Assembly: GCA_913030915.1 (NCBI GenBank)
Contig: CAJWEW010000014.1
Coordinates: forward strand, 1-38,878
Origin: an uncultured Rhodobiaceae bacterium
GTDB taxonomy: Bacteria; Pseudomonadota; Alphaproteobacteria; Rhizobiales; TMED25
Length of the DNA stretch: 38,878 nt
Reading direction: 5' to 3'
The notes beneath the pieces are model-generated. The model made no database searches and was not told the origin of the DNA. It saw nothing but the letters and a program-made list of their open reading frames with translations. The position numbers and the translations under genes were made by a program. Below are positions 16,689-27,203 of the stretch, one piece after another. Every line of letters begins with the position of its first letter. Position 1 is the stretch's first letter.

Positions 16689-17585
16689 ATGCCTAAAAAT
16701 ATTCAAACCACAAGAGACCCAAAGAATTCATTTCAAGATCTTATCTTGATGCTTCAAGATTTTTGGTCAAGCAATGGCTGTGTAATCTTACAGCCTTATG
16801 ATATGGAGGTTGGAGCCGGAACGTTCCACCCTGGCACAATTCTAAGAGCGCTTGGTGAAGACCAGTGGAACGCTGCGTATGTTCAACCATCACGTAGGCC
16901 AACAGACGGGCGATTTGGTGAGAATCCAAATAGACTGCAGCATTATTACCAATTTCAAGTTGTTTTGAAGCCGTCACCAGATGATATACAGGATTTATAT
17001 CTTAATAGCTTAGAGTATATTGGCATTGATAAAAGTAAGCACGATATACGATTTGTTGAAGATGATTGGGAGAGCCCAACTCTCGGTGCGTGGGGTCTCG
17101 GTTGGGAAGTATGGTGTGATGGTATGGAGGTATCTCAATTTACATATTTTCAGCAAGTCTGTGGTTATGATTGTAGACCTGTTACGGGTGAGCTCACCTA
17201 TGGACTAGAAAGATTAGCGATGTATGTTCAAGGTGTAGATAATGTCTACGAATTAAACTACAACGGTTTATTTGGTGACAATAATATATCCTATGGAGAT
17301 GTTTTTAAGGAAGCTGAAAGAGAATATTCAGAATATAATTTTAATTACGCAAATGTTGAAATGATAATGAAACATTTTAGTGAAATTGAAATTGAATGTA
17401 AAAAGCTTGCAGAGAATAATCTCGCCCTTCCTGCCTATGATCAATGCATAAAGGCATCACATTTATTTAATATACTTGATGCTCGTGGGGCCATATCGGT
17501 TACGGAAAGACAGGGGTACATTTTAAGGGTAAGAGCTTTAGCAAAGTTATCTGCCGATGCATGGATCGCGACACGAATAAAGTGA
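16689..17585 (+). CDS. glyQ: Glycyl-tRNA synthetase alpha subunit
   Basis: 298 residues, the usual size. Characteristic blocks are [13 protein letters not shown] (26-38), G-A-G-T-F-H-P-G-T near 42-50, and [14 protein letters not shown], which form the class II catalytic core of the bacterial alpha2beta2 enzyme. It activates glycine with ATP and, with the beta subunit, charges tRNA-Gly. glyS follows directly: the stop at 17583-17585 is 21 bases before the preferred glyS ATG. Confidence 0.98.
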   Translation: MPKNIQTTRDPKNSFQDLILMLQDFWSSNGCVILQPYDMEVGAGTFHPGTILRALGEDQWNAAYVQPSRRPTDGRFGENPNRLQHYYQFQVVLKPSPDDIQDLYLNSLEYIGIDKSKHDIRFVEDDWESPTLGAWGLGWEVWCDGMEVSQFTYFQQVCGYDCRPVTGELTYGLERLAMYVQGVDNVYELNYNGLFGDNNISYGDVFKEAEREYSEYNFNYANVEMIMKHFSEIEIECKKLAENNLALPAYDQCIKASHLFNILDARGAISVTERQGYILRVRALAKLSADAWIATRIK

Positions 17586-17606
17586 TTGAGGGTTATAAAA
17601 AATATA

Positions 17607-19682
17607 ATGTCTGATTTTATCTTAGAGCTTTTATCTGAAGAAATTCCATCTCGTATGCAAAAGCAAGCGAGTGAATACCTGCATAGGGAATTTAAAAAGC
17701 AAACCGAGGACGCCGGATTAGAATTTGGACAAATACAATCTTTTTATTCTATGCGGAGGTTGACCCTTATAGTCACCAATATGAAATCACAGACTGCAGA
17801 GATGACAGTTGAAAAGCTTGGCCCCAGAATTGACTCACCAGATAATGCTATAAATGGTTTTTTGAGATCCAATAATATAAAATCAACAGATGATTGTGAT
17901 ATATTGGATGATAAAAAAGGTAAGCGGTATCGGTATATTGAGGTAGTTCCTGCAAAAAAGGCAATAACAATACTGCCAACAATAATAGAAGAAATTATAC
18001 ATAAGTTTTCATGGCCAAAATCGATGCGTTGGGGCGATGGTAATTCAAGGTGGGTAAGACCTCTTAGAAATATTATGGCCATCATTTATGAGAATAATTC
18101 TGTAAATAAATTAAAAATTAATGTTGATGATCTATTTGCAAATGACTTTACATTCGGGCACCGTTTTCTAAAAAATCAAAAAATCTATATCAAAGGGGTA
18201 AGCGATTATTTCGAAACTCTAACAAATCATCTTGTGATAGCCGATCAAGGGCAGAGAAGAGAATTGATTTTAGAACAAATATCAAAAATTGAAAAAAAAT
18301 TTGATATCAGTGTTATAAAAGACGAAAAACTATTAGAAGAAGTTTCAGGTCTTGTGGAGTGGCCTATCGCACTTTGCGCTGAATTTGACGAGAAATTTCT
18401 CAACCTTCCAGACGAAGTGCTCCAGACATCAATGAGAAGTCATCAGAAATATTTCTCTGTAACAGAAAAAAAGACAAAAAATCTCACAAATAAATTTATA
18501 CTTATCTCAAATATTCAAACACCAGACGAAGGAAACTCTGTTGTATTAGGAAATCAGCGTGTACTATCTGCAAGATTGTACGACGCAAAATATTTTTGGG
18601 ATAGGGATATAGATCAGCCGCTTATCGATAATTTGCGATTATTGAATAGTGTAACTTATCATCAGAAATTGGGAAGCTTGGGTTCAAAAGTTGAGAGGAT
18701 TGAGCTTATTGCGTTAGAGCTTGATCAAACTCTTGGCTTAAATCTAGAAAATATTCCAATAACAGCAAAATTAATAAAAAATGATCTTTTATCTGAAATG
18801 GTTGGCGAATTCCCAGATTTACAGGGTATTATGGGAAGTTATTATGCTGAACTTCAAGGCTATGATGAAGACGTATGTGATGCTATTAAAAATCACTATA
18901 TGCCAGTCACACCCCGGGACCAAACACCAAAGAAACCCCTCTCTTTTTGCCTTTCAGTCGCCGATAAAATTGATACTTTAGTTGGTTTTTGGTCAATAGG
19001 CGAGACACCGACAGGTTCAAAAGATCCATATGCCCTCAGAAGAGCAGGTAACGGCCTTATTCGGAATATTATCGAAAATGAGCTTGATTTTGATTTTGGA
19101 AACTTTATTGAAAAAATACTACAAAAATCAGACTTTTTAAAAAAACAACAACATAGTTCAGTCAGGGAAGGACTAATTAATTTTATGAATGAAAGATTCC
19201 TAAGTTATATTCTTGATAATAAATATGATGTTAGAATTTGCGACGCTGTTACTCGTGATGATGATTTTGTAAATTATTATATGACTTTATCACGCATCCA
19301 ATTGTTAAGTCAGTTTATGAAAAAAGATAATGGCTTGTCTTTTCTTAAAGCACTGAAAAGGATCAACAACATTTTAGATCAGAGTTTATCACAAAACACT
19401 TTTGGTCAAATTGATAAGAAGATTTTTACAAGTGACGTTGAAAACAATTTATACACAGGTATTGAAAAACTAAGGAAGAAAAAACCGAAGTCTAATGATA
19501 TAACTGAGATCAAAAAATATTTGAGTGATGTCTCCATCTTGGCAGAATCCATAAATGATTTTTTTGAAAATATTATTGTAAATGACGAGGACAAAAATAT
19601 ACGAACGAATAGATTTTTTCTTTTGAATTCTGTTATTGATCTAACAAGTAACATTTTTGATATAAGTAAAATTGAGGTATAA
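17607..19682 (+). CDS. glyS: Glycyl-tRNA synthetase beta subunit
   Basis: 691 residues from ATG 17607. An in-frame TTG at 17586 would add seven residues, but family members start close to D-F-I-L-E-L-L-S-E-E-I-P, so the ATG is preferred; a GAGG at 17588-17591 lies about 15 bases upstream. The E-E-I-P-x-R-M motif at the N-terminus, the central H-R-F (about 190) and the block S-V-A-D-K-I-D-T-L-V-G-F-W near 450 are family marks. The C-terminal region resembles the anticodon-binding domain of arginyl-tRNA synthetase and binds tRNA. glyQ lies upstream and ppdK 25 bases downstream. Confidence 0.97.
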   Translation: MSDFILELLSEEIPSRMQKQASEYLHREFKKQTEDAGLEFGQIQSFYSMRRLTLIVTNMKSQTAEMTVEKLGPRIDSPDNAINGFLRSNNIKSTDDCDILDDKKGKRYRYIEVVPAKKAITILPTIIEEIIHKFSWPKSMRWGDGNSRWVRPLRNIMAIIYENNSVNKLKINVDDLFANDFTFGHRFLKNQKIYIKGVSDYFETLTNHLVIADQGQRRELILEQISKIEKKFDISVIKDEKLLEEVSGLVEWPIALCAEFDEKFLNLPDEVLQTSMRSHQKYFSVTEKKTKNLTNKFILISNIQTPDEGNSVVLGNQRVLSARLYDAKYFWDRDIDQPLIDNLRLLNSVTYHQKLGSLGSKVERIELIALELDQTLGLNLENIPITAKLIKNDLLSEMVGEFPDLQGIMGSYYAELQGYDEDVCDAIKNHYMPVTPRDQTPKKPLSFCLSVADKIDTLVGFWSIGETPTGSKDPYALRRAGNGLIRNIIENELDFDFGNFIEKILQKSDFLKKQQHSSVREGLINFMNERFLSYILDNKYDVRICDAVTRDDDFVNYYMTLSRIQLLSQFMKKDNGLSFLKALKRINNILDQSLSQNTFGQIDKKIFTSDVENNLYTGIEKLRKKKPKSNDITEIKKYLSDVSILAESINDFFENIIVNDEDKNIRTNRFFLLNSVIDLTSNIFDISKIEV

Positions 19683-19707
19683 TTCTGGGTAATATTTTGG
19701 AATAGCT

Positions 19708-22371
19708 ATGAATAAATGGGTTTATATATTTAGTAAAGAAAAGACTGACGGAGACTCAAATATGTCTGATTTACTTGGCGGAAAGGGTGCAAACCTAGCT
19801 GAGATGTCTAAGCTTGGTTTACCCGTACCACCAGGTTTTACAATCACCACAGAAGTATGCAACCAATTCTATGCAAATGATAAAAAATATCCAGAAGATC
19901 TAGAAAGCCAAGTATCCGATGCAATAGTTCAGATTGAAAGGCTTGTAAAAAATAATTTTGGTTCAGAGGAAAACCCTCTTCTTGTCTCAGTAAGATCTGG
20001 AGCGAGATCATCAATGCCGGGCATGCTTGACACAGTACTAAATCTAGGACTTAATGATAAGACTGTTGAAGGATTGTCAAGAAAAAGTGGTGACGAAAGG
20101 TTTGCCTATGACTCCTACAGAAGATTTATCCAGATGTATTCCGATGTTGTGCTAAATATTGAACATCATTATTTCGAGGATATACTCGAGGACTACAAAG
20201 CGGACAATAATTATATATTGGATACCGATCTAAATGGCGCAGATTGGAAAAAAATTGTTCAAAATTTCAAAGTTCAAGTTAAAGATGTGACGGGTGTGGA
20301 TTTCCCGCAAGATGTTAATGAGCAATTATGGGGGTCAATATCCGCTGTTTTCCTATCTTGGCAGAATAATCGTGCGGTAACGTACCGAAAATTAAATGAA
20401 ATACCAGACCATTGGGGTACCGCTGTGAATGTACAGGCAATGGTATTTGGAAATTTAGATGATAATAGCGCAACCGGCGTTGCCTTTACCAGGAATCCAT
20501 CAAATGGAGAAAAAAAGTTTTATGGTGAGTTTTTAATTAATGCACAGGGAGAGGATGTAGTCGCAGGCATTAGGACACCCCAAAATATCACAGAAGAAGC
20601 GAGGTTGAATGCAAATTCAGACGATGTGTCACTAGAGAAGTTAATGCCAAATATATATGGTGATCTTATTAGTCTCTCAAATAAATTAGAAAGTCATTAT
20701 CTTGATATGCAAGATATCGAGTTCACAATCCAACAAGGAAAGTTATGGATATTACAGACAAGATCAGGGAAAAGAACATCATACGCCGCGATTAAAATTG
20801 CAGTTGATATGCATGAAGAGGGGATTATTTCAAAGGAGATTGCCATAACAAGGGTTGATCCAAATAGTCTTGATCAGTTACTTCACCCAACGATTGACGA
20901 TACAGCGCAGTTTGATGTGGTTGCAAAAGGTTTACCAGCATCACCGGGAGCAGCATGTGGTAAGATTGTTTTTAATGCTGATGAAGCAGAAAAAGCTTCA
21001 AATGATGGGGAAAAAGTAATCCTAACTCGTATTGAGACAAGCCCCGAAGATATTCATGGTATGCACGCAGCGCAGGGTATTTTAACAACACGTGGTGGCA
21101 TGACAAGTCATGCAGCAGTTGTTGCAAGGGGAATGGGGAGGCCCTGTATTTCAGGCGCAGGATCTATCAGGATCGATTATGATAGTGAATCATTTTATGT
21201 TGACGATAAGGTTTTCAGAGCCGGAGACATTATTACAATCGATGGAACAACAGGAAGTATAATTGATGGCGAAGTACAAATGAAAGATCCAGATCTCTCT
21301 GGTGATTTTGATAAAATTATGAAATGGGCTGATCAAATACGGAAACTAAAAATTAGAGCTAATGCTGAAACAAAGGCAGACGCAACTGTAGCAAAAAATT
21401 TTGGTGCAGAAGGAATTGGTTTATGCAGGACTGAGCATATGTTTTTTGATGAAGGTAGAATAAATTCAGTTAGAGAAATGATACTTGCAAAGGATGAACC
21501 GTCACGAAGAGCGGCTCTGGGAAAATTGCTACCAATGCAAAAGAATGATTTTGTTGAATTATTTGAAGTTATGGGTGATTTGCCTGTAACGATACGTTTA
21601 TTAGATCCTCCCCTGCATGAATTTTTGCCTCATGAAGTTAACGATTTTCACGAAGTTGCTAAGTCATTAAATATTTCTATTGATGACTTAAAGCAAAGAG
21701 TGTCAGACCTCATTGAAACGAACCCAATGCTTGGCCATAGAGGATGTAGATTAGCAATAACCTACCCTGAAATACCTGAAATGCAAGCGAAAGCGATATT
21801 TGAAGCAAGTGTTGAAATTTATAAAACAAAAAAACAATTTATATGCCCTGAGATAATGGTCCCACTTGTATCGACCAAGCGCGAGCTTGATTTGGTGAAA
21901 GAGGTTATAGACAAAGCAGCAAAAGAAGTTATAGCTGAGTCAGGTATAGATTTAAACTACACTGTTGGAACAATGATTGAATTACCTCGTGCAGCACTAA
22001 GATCTGCTGAGATTGCTGAAGCGGCCGATTTTTTCTCTTATGGAACAAATGACTTAACGCAAACAACATTTGGTATCAGTAGGGATGACTCGTCAAAATT
22101 CTTACAAGAATATGTTGAAAAATCTATTTTGGAAAAAGATCCTTTTGTATCAATTGACTCCGATGGCGTTGGTGAATTGATTGAGCTTTCGTCAAAAAGG
22201 GGAAGATCTACAAAATCAGACATAAAATTAGGCATATGCGGAGAACATGGCGGTGACCCAAATTCTATCGCATTTTGCGCACTGAATAAACTTGACTACG
22301 TTTCTTGCTCACCATATCGAGTTCCAATCGCCCGACTTTCTGCGGCACAAGCAGAAGTAAAAAAAACCTGA
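19708..22371 (+). CDS. ppdK: Pyruvate, phosphate dikinase
   Basis: 887 residues, full length for bacterial PPDK. It interconverts pyruvate + ATP + Pi with PEP + AMP + PPi. The N-terminal ATP-grasp domain includes G-G-K-G-A-N-L-A-E-M. The swivelling phosphohistidine domain has catalytic His468 in G-G-M-T-S-H-A-A-V-V-A-R-G. The C-terminal TIM barrel has catalytic Cys844 in G-I-C-G-E-H-G-G-D-P and F-S-Y-G-T-N-D-L-T-Q-T. The gene follows glyS, an arrangement recurrent in Alphaproteobacteria, and its stop abuts that of the convergent nadC with no base between. The PPi-type may favour reversible glycolysis/gluconeogenesis; the direction in vivo is not shown. Confidence 0.98.
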   Translation: MNKWVYIFSKEKTDGDSNMSDLLGGKGANLAEMSKLGLPVPPGFTITTEVCNQFYANDKKYPEDLESQVSDAIVQIERLVKNNFGSEENPLLVSVRSGARSSMPGMLDTVLNLGLNDKTVEGLSRKSGDERFAYDSYRRFIQMYSDVVLNIEHHYFEDILEDYKADNNYILDTDLNGADWKKIVQNFKVQVKDVTGVDFPQDVNEQLWGSISAVFLSWQNNRAVTYRKLNEIPDHWGTAVNVQAMVFGNLDDNSATGVAFTRNPSNGEKKFYGEFLINAQGEDVVAGIRTPQNITEEARLNANSDDVSLEKLMPNIYGDLISLSNKLESHYLDMQDIEFTIQQGKLWILQTRSGKRTSYAAIKIAVDMHEEGIISKEIAITRVDPNSLDQLLHPTIDDTAQFDVVAKGLPASPGAACGKIVFNADEAEKASNDGEKVILTRIETSPEDIHGMHAAQGILTTRGGMTSHAAVVARGMGRPCISGAGSIRIDYDSESFYVDDKVFRAGDIITIDGTTGSIIDGEVQMKDPDLSGDFDKIMKWADQIRKLKIRANAETKADATVAKNFGAEGIGLCRTEHMFFDEGRINSVREMILAKDEPSRRAALGKLLPMQKNDFVELFEVMGDLPVTIRLLDPPLHEFLPHEVNDFHEVAKSLNISIDDLKQRVSDLIETNPMLGHRGCRLAITYPEIPEMQAKAIFEASVEIYKTKKQFICPEIMVPLVSTKRELDLVKEVIDKAAKEVIAESGIDLNYTVGTMIELPRAALRSAEIAEAADFFSYGTNDLTQTTFGISRDDSSKFLQEYVEKSILEKDPFVSIDSDGVGELIELSSKRGRSTKSDIKLGICGEHGGDPNSIAFCALNKLDYVSCSPYRVPIARLSAAQAEVKKT

Positions 22372-23223
22372 TTATAAAATATGTAAGCTTAAATCAAGTG
22401 ATGGCGATGAATGAGTCAGTCTGCCTACAGAGATAAAATCCACCCCTGTTTGTGCAATATCACTGACGGTACTCAAATTCACACCACCTGAGGCCTCTAA
22501 AATTGCACCATTCTTATTATTTTTAATACATTCTGATATATATTGTGGACTCATGTTATCAAGCAGAATATAGCGAACATCCAGACGTTGACATTCGAGG
22601 AATTGTTCAATTGTATCAACTTCAACTTCAATATCTGTCATATAGGGTTTATTATTTTTAATAATTTCGAGCGCTTTCTCGATTCCGCCAGCCGCTTTTA
22701 TATGATTATCTTTGATTAATATCCCATAATCTAGACCGTATCTATGATTATAACCACCTCCGCATCGGACGGCATACTTCTCAATAGCTCTCAGACCGGG
22801 TGTTGTTTTACGTGTGGATAATATTTTTGCTTTTGTTTTTGCAATTGATTTGACGTATTTATTTGTCTCGCCCGCTATTCCTGACATGTGACCCAGAAAG
22901 TTTAAAGCAACTCTTTCAGCAGCAAGTATAGAATGTGAGTAACCGATAACTCGAGCAATCTCAGCCCCATTTTTTACTTCATCGCCGTCACTAAGATGGT
23001 TTGTGATATCAGTATTAGCGTCTATATTTTTAAAAACTAACTCCATGATGTCTAGACCGGATATAACTCCATCTTGGTTTGAATTTATTGATGCCTCTAT
23101 CTTTGTTTTTTTTCTAGATAGGGATTTGCTGGTTATATCCCCAAGGAAACCTAAATCCTCAGCTATAGCATTCTCAACAATTTTATTAATTATGTGCTTT
23201 GGTATGTCGAAATTATCTATCAT
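22372..23223 (-). CDS. nadC: Nicotinate-nucleotide pyrophosphorylase (quinolinate phosphoribosyltransferase)
   Basis: 283 residues. It converts quinolinate and PRPP to nicotinate mononucleotide with loss of CO2. Visible family blocks are E-D-L-G-F-L-G-D-I-T-S, then R-K-T-T-P-G-L-R near 137-144, then K-Y-A-V-R-C-G-G-G-Y-N-H-R (148-160) with Arg and His that bind quinolinate, and K-D-N-H-I. The C-terminal E-A-S-G-G-V-N is the phosphate-binding end of the barrel. The ATG overlaps the stop of nadB by 4 bases, so it is probably translationally coupled; it is the last gene of nadABC. Confidence 0.97.
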   Translation of the reverse strand: MIDNFDIPKHIINKIVENAIAEDLGFLGDITSKSLSRKKTKIEASINSNQDGVISGLDIMELVFKNIDANTDITNHLSDGDEVKNGAEIARVIGYSHSILAAERVALNFLGHMSGIAGETNKYVKSIAKTKAKILSTRKTTPGLRAIEKYAVRCGGGYNHRYGLDYGILIKDNHIKAAGGIEKALEIIKNNKPYMTDIEVEVDTIEQFLECQRLDVRYILLDNMSPQYISECIKNNKNGAILEASGGVNLSTVSDIAQTGVDFISVGRLTHSSPSLDLSLHIL

Positions 23224-24737
23224 AAATTTAGATCTTCTTTGGTTATAGAGCTCCGAGAATTTAATTTATTATCCTGATATGGATGATCAGTACGATAATG
23301 GCTTCCTCGTTGCTCAGTTCTATTTATTGCTGATTTTATAATAAGCAACGAAGTTATCAAACTATTATTATCATAGCCTTGATCCTGGTATTTAATGTAT
23401 ATATTGCGCACTATATCAAATGCTCTTTCCAATCCAACTTGGTCGCGCTCAACGCCAACATATTTCGTCATTGTTTCTCGTAAACGTAATAAATCCTGTT
23501 GATCAAGCGGCTTTACTCTTACAATTTTTGGATTTTTCTTCTTAACTTCATATTTATTGATTTGATCTTTTATATCTTTTGAGATGATGTCCGCAAATGC
23601 GATCGCTTCGAGTAATGAGTTTGATGCCAATCTATTTGCTCCGTGAATACCGCTACAAGCATTCTCACCACAAGCATACAAACCTATTATATTTGTCCGA
23701 CCATACTCATCGACACCAATACCACCCATATGATAGTGGGCCGCGGGCGATATTGGGATTGGATCATTTTCAGGATTGATATCATTTTTTTTACACAATT
23801 CATAAACTGTTGGAAAATCATTAATCATTCTTACGCCCAAATCACCTCTGCAATCTAAGTAAACTTGGCCACTTTTTTTTTGCTCAGAAAAAATCGCTCT
23901 TGCAACAATATCACGTGGCGCGAGTTCTGCTTCTGGATGTGCGTCTCTCATGAAATTCTCATACTTAGAGTTTATGATTTTTGCACCTTCACCGCGAAGA
24001 GCTTCTGTCGCTAATGGAGCAGGATCAATTCCAATATCAAAAGCGGTTGGATGAAACTGAACAAATTCCATATCTGATAATATTGCACCACACCTTGCTG
24101 CCATCCCCACACCATCTCCTAAGGCCTCTTTTGAGTTCGTGGTAACTTTATACAACTGACCAATACCACCGGTTGCTAACATAATACAGTTTGACTCGAT
24201 ATATGTTTGTTTTGACATGTTTTGGATAGTTACGCCATACACAGCATTGTTTTCCTGATGGAGTTCTACTGCATTTTGACCTTCAACAACCTCAATATGG
24301 GATGAATTTCCGACAAGCTTTGTTAGTACTTCCATAATTTTTTTACCAGTCATGTCTCCTCGTACGGAGACGATCCTGTTATGCTCATGAGCAGCTTCTT
24401 TTCGTAATATTAAGTTTTTGTTTTCATCAACGTCAAAAGGTACACCAAGAGAAATCAGATCATTAACCCGTTCTGGTCCATTTTTTATCACTAATTCGGC
24501 GATTTTTTCATCTACAATACCACCACCGACTTGAACCGTGTCATTTAAATGGGAAGTTACGGAGTCGAATTTACCAACGGCAGCAGCAATCCCAGCCTGT
24601 GCCCACTGACTAGATGTACCGGAACCAAGCTTTTTAGATGTTACAAGTATAACGCTCAAAGGGGCGAGTTTAAGTGCAGCGAATAGTCCAGCGAGCCCTG
24701 CACCAATGATTACAATTTTATTATTTTGGATTGCCAA
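23220..24737 (-). CDS. nadB: L-aspartate oxidase
   Basis: 505 residues. The FAD-binding motif G-A-G-L-A-G-L is at 12-18, then S-S-Q-W-A-Q-A-G-I-A-A-A near 42-53. Substrate blocks follow: E-F-V-Q-F-H-P-T-A near 225 and P-A-A-H-Y-H-M-G-G-I near 333-342, with the R-G-S-H-Y-R-T-D-H-P signature at the C-terminus that separates NadB from succinate dehydrogenase flavoproteins. It oxidises L-aspartate to iminoaspartate, which NadA condenses to quinolinate. It lies 12 bases after nadA and overlaps nadC. Confidence 0.97.
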   Translation of the reverse strand: MAIQNNKIVIIGAGLAGLFAALKLAPLSVILVTSKKLGSGTSSQWAQAGIAAAVGKFDSVTSHLNDTVQVGGGIVDEKIAELVIKNGPERVNDLISLGVPFDVDENKNLILRKEAAHEHNRIVSVRGDMTGKKIMEVLTKLVGNSSHIEVVEGQNAVELHQENNAVYGVTIQNMSKQTYIESNCIMLATGGIGQLYKVTTNSKEALGDGVGMAARCGAILSDMEFVQFHPTAFDIGIDPAPLATEALRGEGAKIINSKYENFMRDAHPEAELAPRDIVARAIFSEQKKSGQVYLDCRGDLGVRMINDFPTVYELCKKNDINPENDPIPISPAAHYHMGGIGVDEYGRTNIIGLYACGENACSGIHGANRLASNSLLEAIAFADIISKDIKDQINKYEVKKKNPKIVRVKPLDQQDLLRLRETMTKYVGVERDQVGLERAFDIVRNIYIKYQDQGYDNNSLITSLLIIKSAINRTEQRGSHYRTDHPYQDNKLNSRSSITKEDLNL

Positions 24738-24749
24738 TATAAATATACC

Positions 24750-25787
24750 CTATGATATATCTAACTTAATCATTCTATCCACAGCATGAAAGGCTTTTTC
24801 TGATACTTTCGGATCAACTTTAACCTCGTTATTGAGGTAAAGCAGGTTATTTAGGATCTTTGGTAATGTAATTTTTTTCATGTGTGGGCAGAGATTGCAT
24901 GGCCTTATGAATTCTACTTCGGGATTTTCTGCTGAAATGTTATCACTCATGGAGCATTCTGTAACCATCATGACTTTTTCAGGTTTATTCTCAGTAACCC
25001 ACTCAATCATTCTTGCTGTTGATCCAGAGAAATCTGCCTCTTCTACTACATTTGGGGGACATTCTGGATGCGCGATAATTTTTAAATTGTCTTCATTCTC
25101 TCTGGCTTCTATTAAATCTTCGGGTGTGAAGAGTTCATGTACCTCACAGCATCCATTGTCCCAGGTTATAATATCAATGTGGGTTTCTTTTGCTATATTT
25201 TGAGCAAGATATCTATCCGGAATAAATATAACTCTATTTACTCCTAATGACTCTACCACCCGTTTTGCGTTACCTGAGGTACAGCATATGTCAGATTCCG
25301 CTTTCACTTCCGCTGAGGTGTTTACATAAGTTACTACAGGAACACCTGGATATTTTAGCTTCAGATTTCTCACATCTTCAGCGGTGATGGACTCAGCTAA
25401 TGAGCAACCTGCGTCAAGATCAGGTGATAAAACTATCTTGTCCGGATTTAATATCTTTGATGTTTCAGCCATAAAATGAACACCGCATTGCACTATTATA
25501 TCAGCATCCGTTCGTGCTGCTTCTTTTGAAAGAGCTAGACTATCCCCTACAAAATCAGCAACACAGTGATATATTTCTGGTGTTTGGTAGTTATGGACCA
25601 GTAGAACTGCGTTCCTCTCTTTTTTGAGTTCATTAATTGCTTTAACATAGGGCGCATGTATCGGCCATTCAAACTCTGGGATTACACTTTTCACTTTTTG
25701 ATAGTATGGTTTCATTTCCAATGCTAACTGTGGTGTATATTCTAAATCTGGCAATTTAGTGATGGTATTGTGATCTGTGTGTTTCAT
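24750..25787 (-). CDS. nadA: Quinolinate synthase
   Basis: 345 residues. It condenses iminoaspartate with dihydroxyacetone phosphate using a [4Fe-4S] cluster. Cluster-type Cys occur in [12 protein letters not shown] (near 108), in D-I-C-C-T-S-G-N-A near 168 or the D-N-G-C-C-E-V-H segment, and in R-P-C-N-L-C-P-H-M near the C-terminus. Other marks are [10 protein letters not shown] and [10 protein letters not shown]. It is the first gene of nadA-nadB-nadC. The 114 bases upstream (25788-25901) are AT-rich and hold the operon promoter. I saw no NAD riboswitch or clear operator there. Confidence 0.97.
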   Translation of the reverse strand: MKHTDHNTITKLPDLEYTPQLALEMKPYYQKVKSVIPEFEWPIHAPYVKAINELKKERNAVLLVHNYQTPEIYHCVADFVGDSLALSKEAARTDADIIVQCGVHFMAETSKILNPDKIVLSPDLDAGCSLAESITAEDVRNLKLKYPGVPVVTYVNTSAEVKAESDICCTSGNAKRVVESLGVNRVIFIPDRYLAQNIAKETHIDIITWDNGCCEVHELFTPEDLIEARENEDNLKIIAHPECPPNVVEEADFSGSTARMIEWVTENKPEKVMMVTECSMSDNISAENPEVEFIRPCNLCPHMKKITLPKILNNLLYLNNEVKVDPKVSEKAFHAVDRMIKLDIS

Positions 25788-25901
25788 GTTTTGATGTTTT
25801 ATAACTGCTTAAATATTGTGATAACTTTTATATATATTCTAAACTCAACAAATACAATTGCAGTATAATAATATAAAATAAAATTTTTGTTAAACTAAAA
25901 A

Positions 25902-26405
25902 TTATAGCTCAATATAAAATTCTCTGGCTTTTATGATTTTGTTTTTACCTTTGAAGCACTTTGCTAGAGCATCAAAGAATTTTTCTTCATGCAGCACCCT
26001 TCCTGCTTGCATCAAAACAAGTTTATTCGGATTTGCAAATGGTGCTTTATTTTTAATCAATGATACTAGCTCATCAACTTTGATATTTTTTTCAAGTAGA
26101 AATATTAGAAGTATCGTGACTGCGATGGATCTTGACACACCAGCATAGCAGTGTACCAATATATCCCTTCGTCCTTTTTTTGTAACAAAATTAATAATCT
26201 TTTCTATATCATTTTGAGTAATTATCTTCAGATTATCATAGGGCCTGATTATATCATTAAAACATAGACGTAATACTTGACTATTTCTGACACCCGTAAA
26301 TATTGGGAATCTTACATTGGGTGAGTAGATTGAGATTATATTATTAATTTTATGATCTGCAACGATAGCGTGAGCTTTATTTTGTGGTGCATTATATATC
26401 TTCAT
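25902..26405 (-). CDS. Protein-tyrosine phosphatase family protein
   Basis: 167 residues with a cysteine-based phosphatase loop H-C-Y-A-G-V-S-R-S (85-93), the C-x5-R signature with nucleophile Cys86 and Arg92. An Asp in F-N-D-I-I-R (about 51) could be the general acid. The upstream I-S-I-Y-S-P-N pattern matches a compact alphaproteobacterial tyrosine phosphatase-like family. The substrate is unknown; phosphoprotein or another phospho-ester is possible. Its ATG lies inside the end of ygfZ (14-base overlap), so the two are probably translated together. Confidence 0.8.
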   Translation of the reverse strand: MKIYNAPQNKAHAIVADHKINNIISIYSPNVRFPIFTGVRNSQVLRLCFNDIIRPYDNLKIITQNDIEKIINFVTKKGRRDILVHCYAGVSRSIAVTILLIFLLEKNIKVDELVSLIKNKAPFANPNKLVLMQAGRVLHEEKFFDALAKCFKGKNKIIKAREFYIEL

Positions 26406-27168
26406 TTTGTGGACTTATGCAAATTAGCTCATTATTCTTTACTTCACAGCGACTTGACTCTAATTCTCTACTAACATAGGCAAGGCAAAAACCACCAGAG
26501 TTTGAACCCAAGACTCCTATTTCTTTTTTGTCTTGTAATAACTTAGCACCTTGGGAATTAATATTTCCAGTATAGGCCAATCTTACGAACTTTTTCTTCG
26601 ACACTGCTTTCTTGTGATAGACCCGAGATACAACTTCTTGTCCTGGATAGCATCCTTTTTCGTTTGAGATTGAATTCATGAATGAGTCTAATTCGTGGGG
26701 AAAAACATCTTCAGATTTGAAATCTTTATTCAATTCAGCGATCGACTCAAATATTCGAATCCTATCATAATCATTTTTAGAGTCTTCCTTGGATATCTGT
26801 TTTTTTGGTCCAACTTTTCTAAATCCAATCCTAGTATTACGAGGGTCAGATGAGTATTTATCGGTATTTGACCAAAACACTGCATACTTATCCTGAATGC
26901 TTATCTCGATTTTGCTCCGTAATTTATATGACATTAGATGGGTCAATAGGTCATCCGCGGATTGATCATGGACATCTATCATGACTCGTTCATCAGCATG
27001 ATGAATGTAAAATTCAAACAAGATCTTTCCTTTGTTGTTTAAGAGAAAGGTATGTATGATTTTCTTTTCTTGTATCTTGGAGAGATCATTTGTAATCAGA
27101 TTTTGCAAAAAATTTATCGTATCTGTGCCGGATACTTCCAAAATTTGCCTGTCATTTAAATATTGCAT
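26392..27168 (-). CDS. ygfZ: YgfZ/GcvT-like folate-binding protein (Fe-S cluster assembly/repair)
   Basis: 258 residues. The signature K-G-C-Y-P-G-Q-E (171-178) with Cys173 is diagnostic of YgfZ, a tetrahydrofolate-binding relative of GcvT that supports maturation or repair of certain Fe-S enzymes. The N-terminal G-T-D-T-I-N-F-L-Q-N-L-I-T-N-D is also typical. Several Fe-S enzymes are encoded in this window (MutY, NadA, ETF-QO), though no physical link follows from that. It diverges from the AcuI-like gene with 64 bases between. Confidence 0.9.
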   Translation of the reverse strand: MQYLNDRQILEVSGTDTINFLQNLITNDLSKIQEKKIIHTFLLNNKGKILFEFYIHHADERVMIDVHDQSADDLLTHLMSYKLRSKIEISIQDKYAVFWSNTDKYSSDPRNTRIGFRKVGPKKQISKEDSKNDYDRIRIFESIAELNKDFKSEDVFPHELDSFMNSISNEKGCYPGQEVVSRVYHKKAVSKKKFVRLAYTGNINSQGAKLLQDKKEIGVLGSNSGGFCLAYVSRELESSRCEVKNNELICISPQNEDI

Positions 27169-27197
27169 TTAAAATTTTTTTTAATCAATTTATCTAT

Positions 27198-27203
27198 TAT
27201 AAT
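27198..27203 (+). promoter_or_regulatory. Candidate -10 element of the AcuI-like gene
   Basis: A perfect TATAAT lies 29 bases before the ATG at 27233, in the divergent gap with ygfZ. The -35 position is a T run with little resemblance to TTGACA. The surrounding DNA is nearly all A and T, so chance matches are likely. Confidence 0.3.

Noticed and set aside
24880..25203. 107-residue plus-strand opening opposite nadA
   Set aside because: It is antisense to the conserved nadA coding sequence and has no recognisable features.
25788..25901. Riboswitch or operator upstream of nadA
   Set aside because: The gap is AT-rich without a convincing stem set or inverted repeat, so no site is called.
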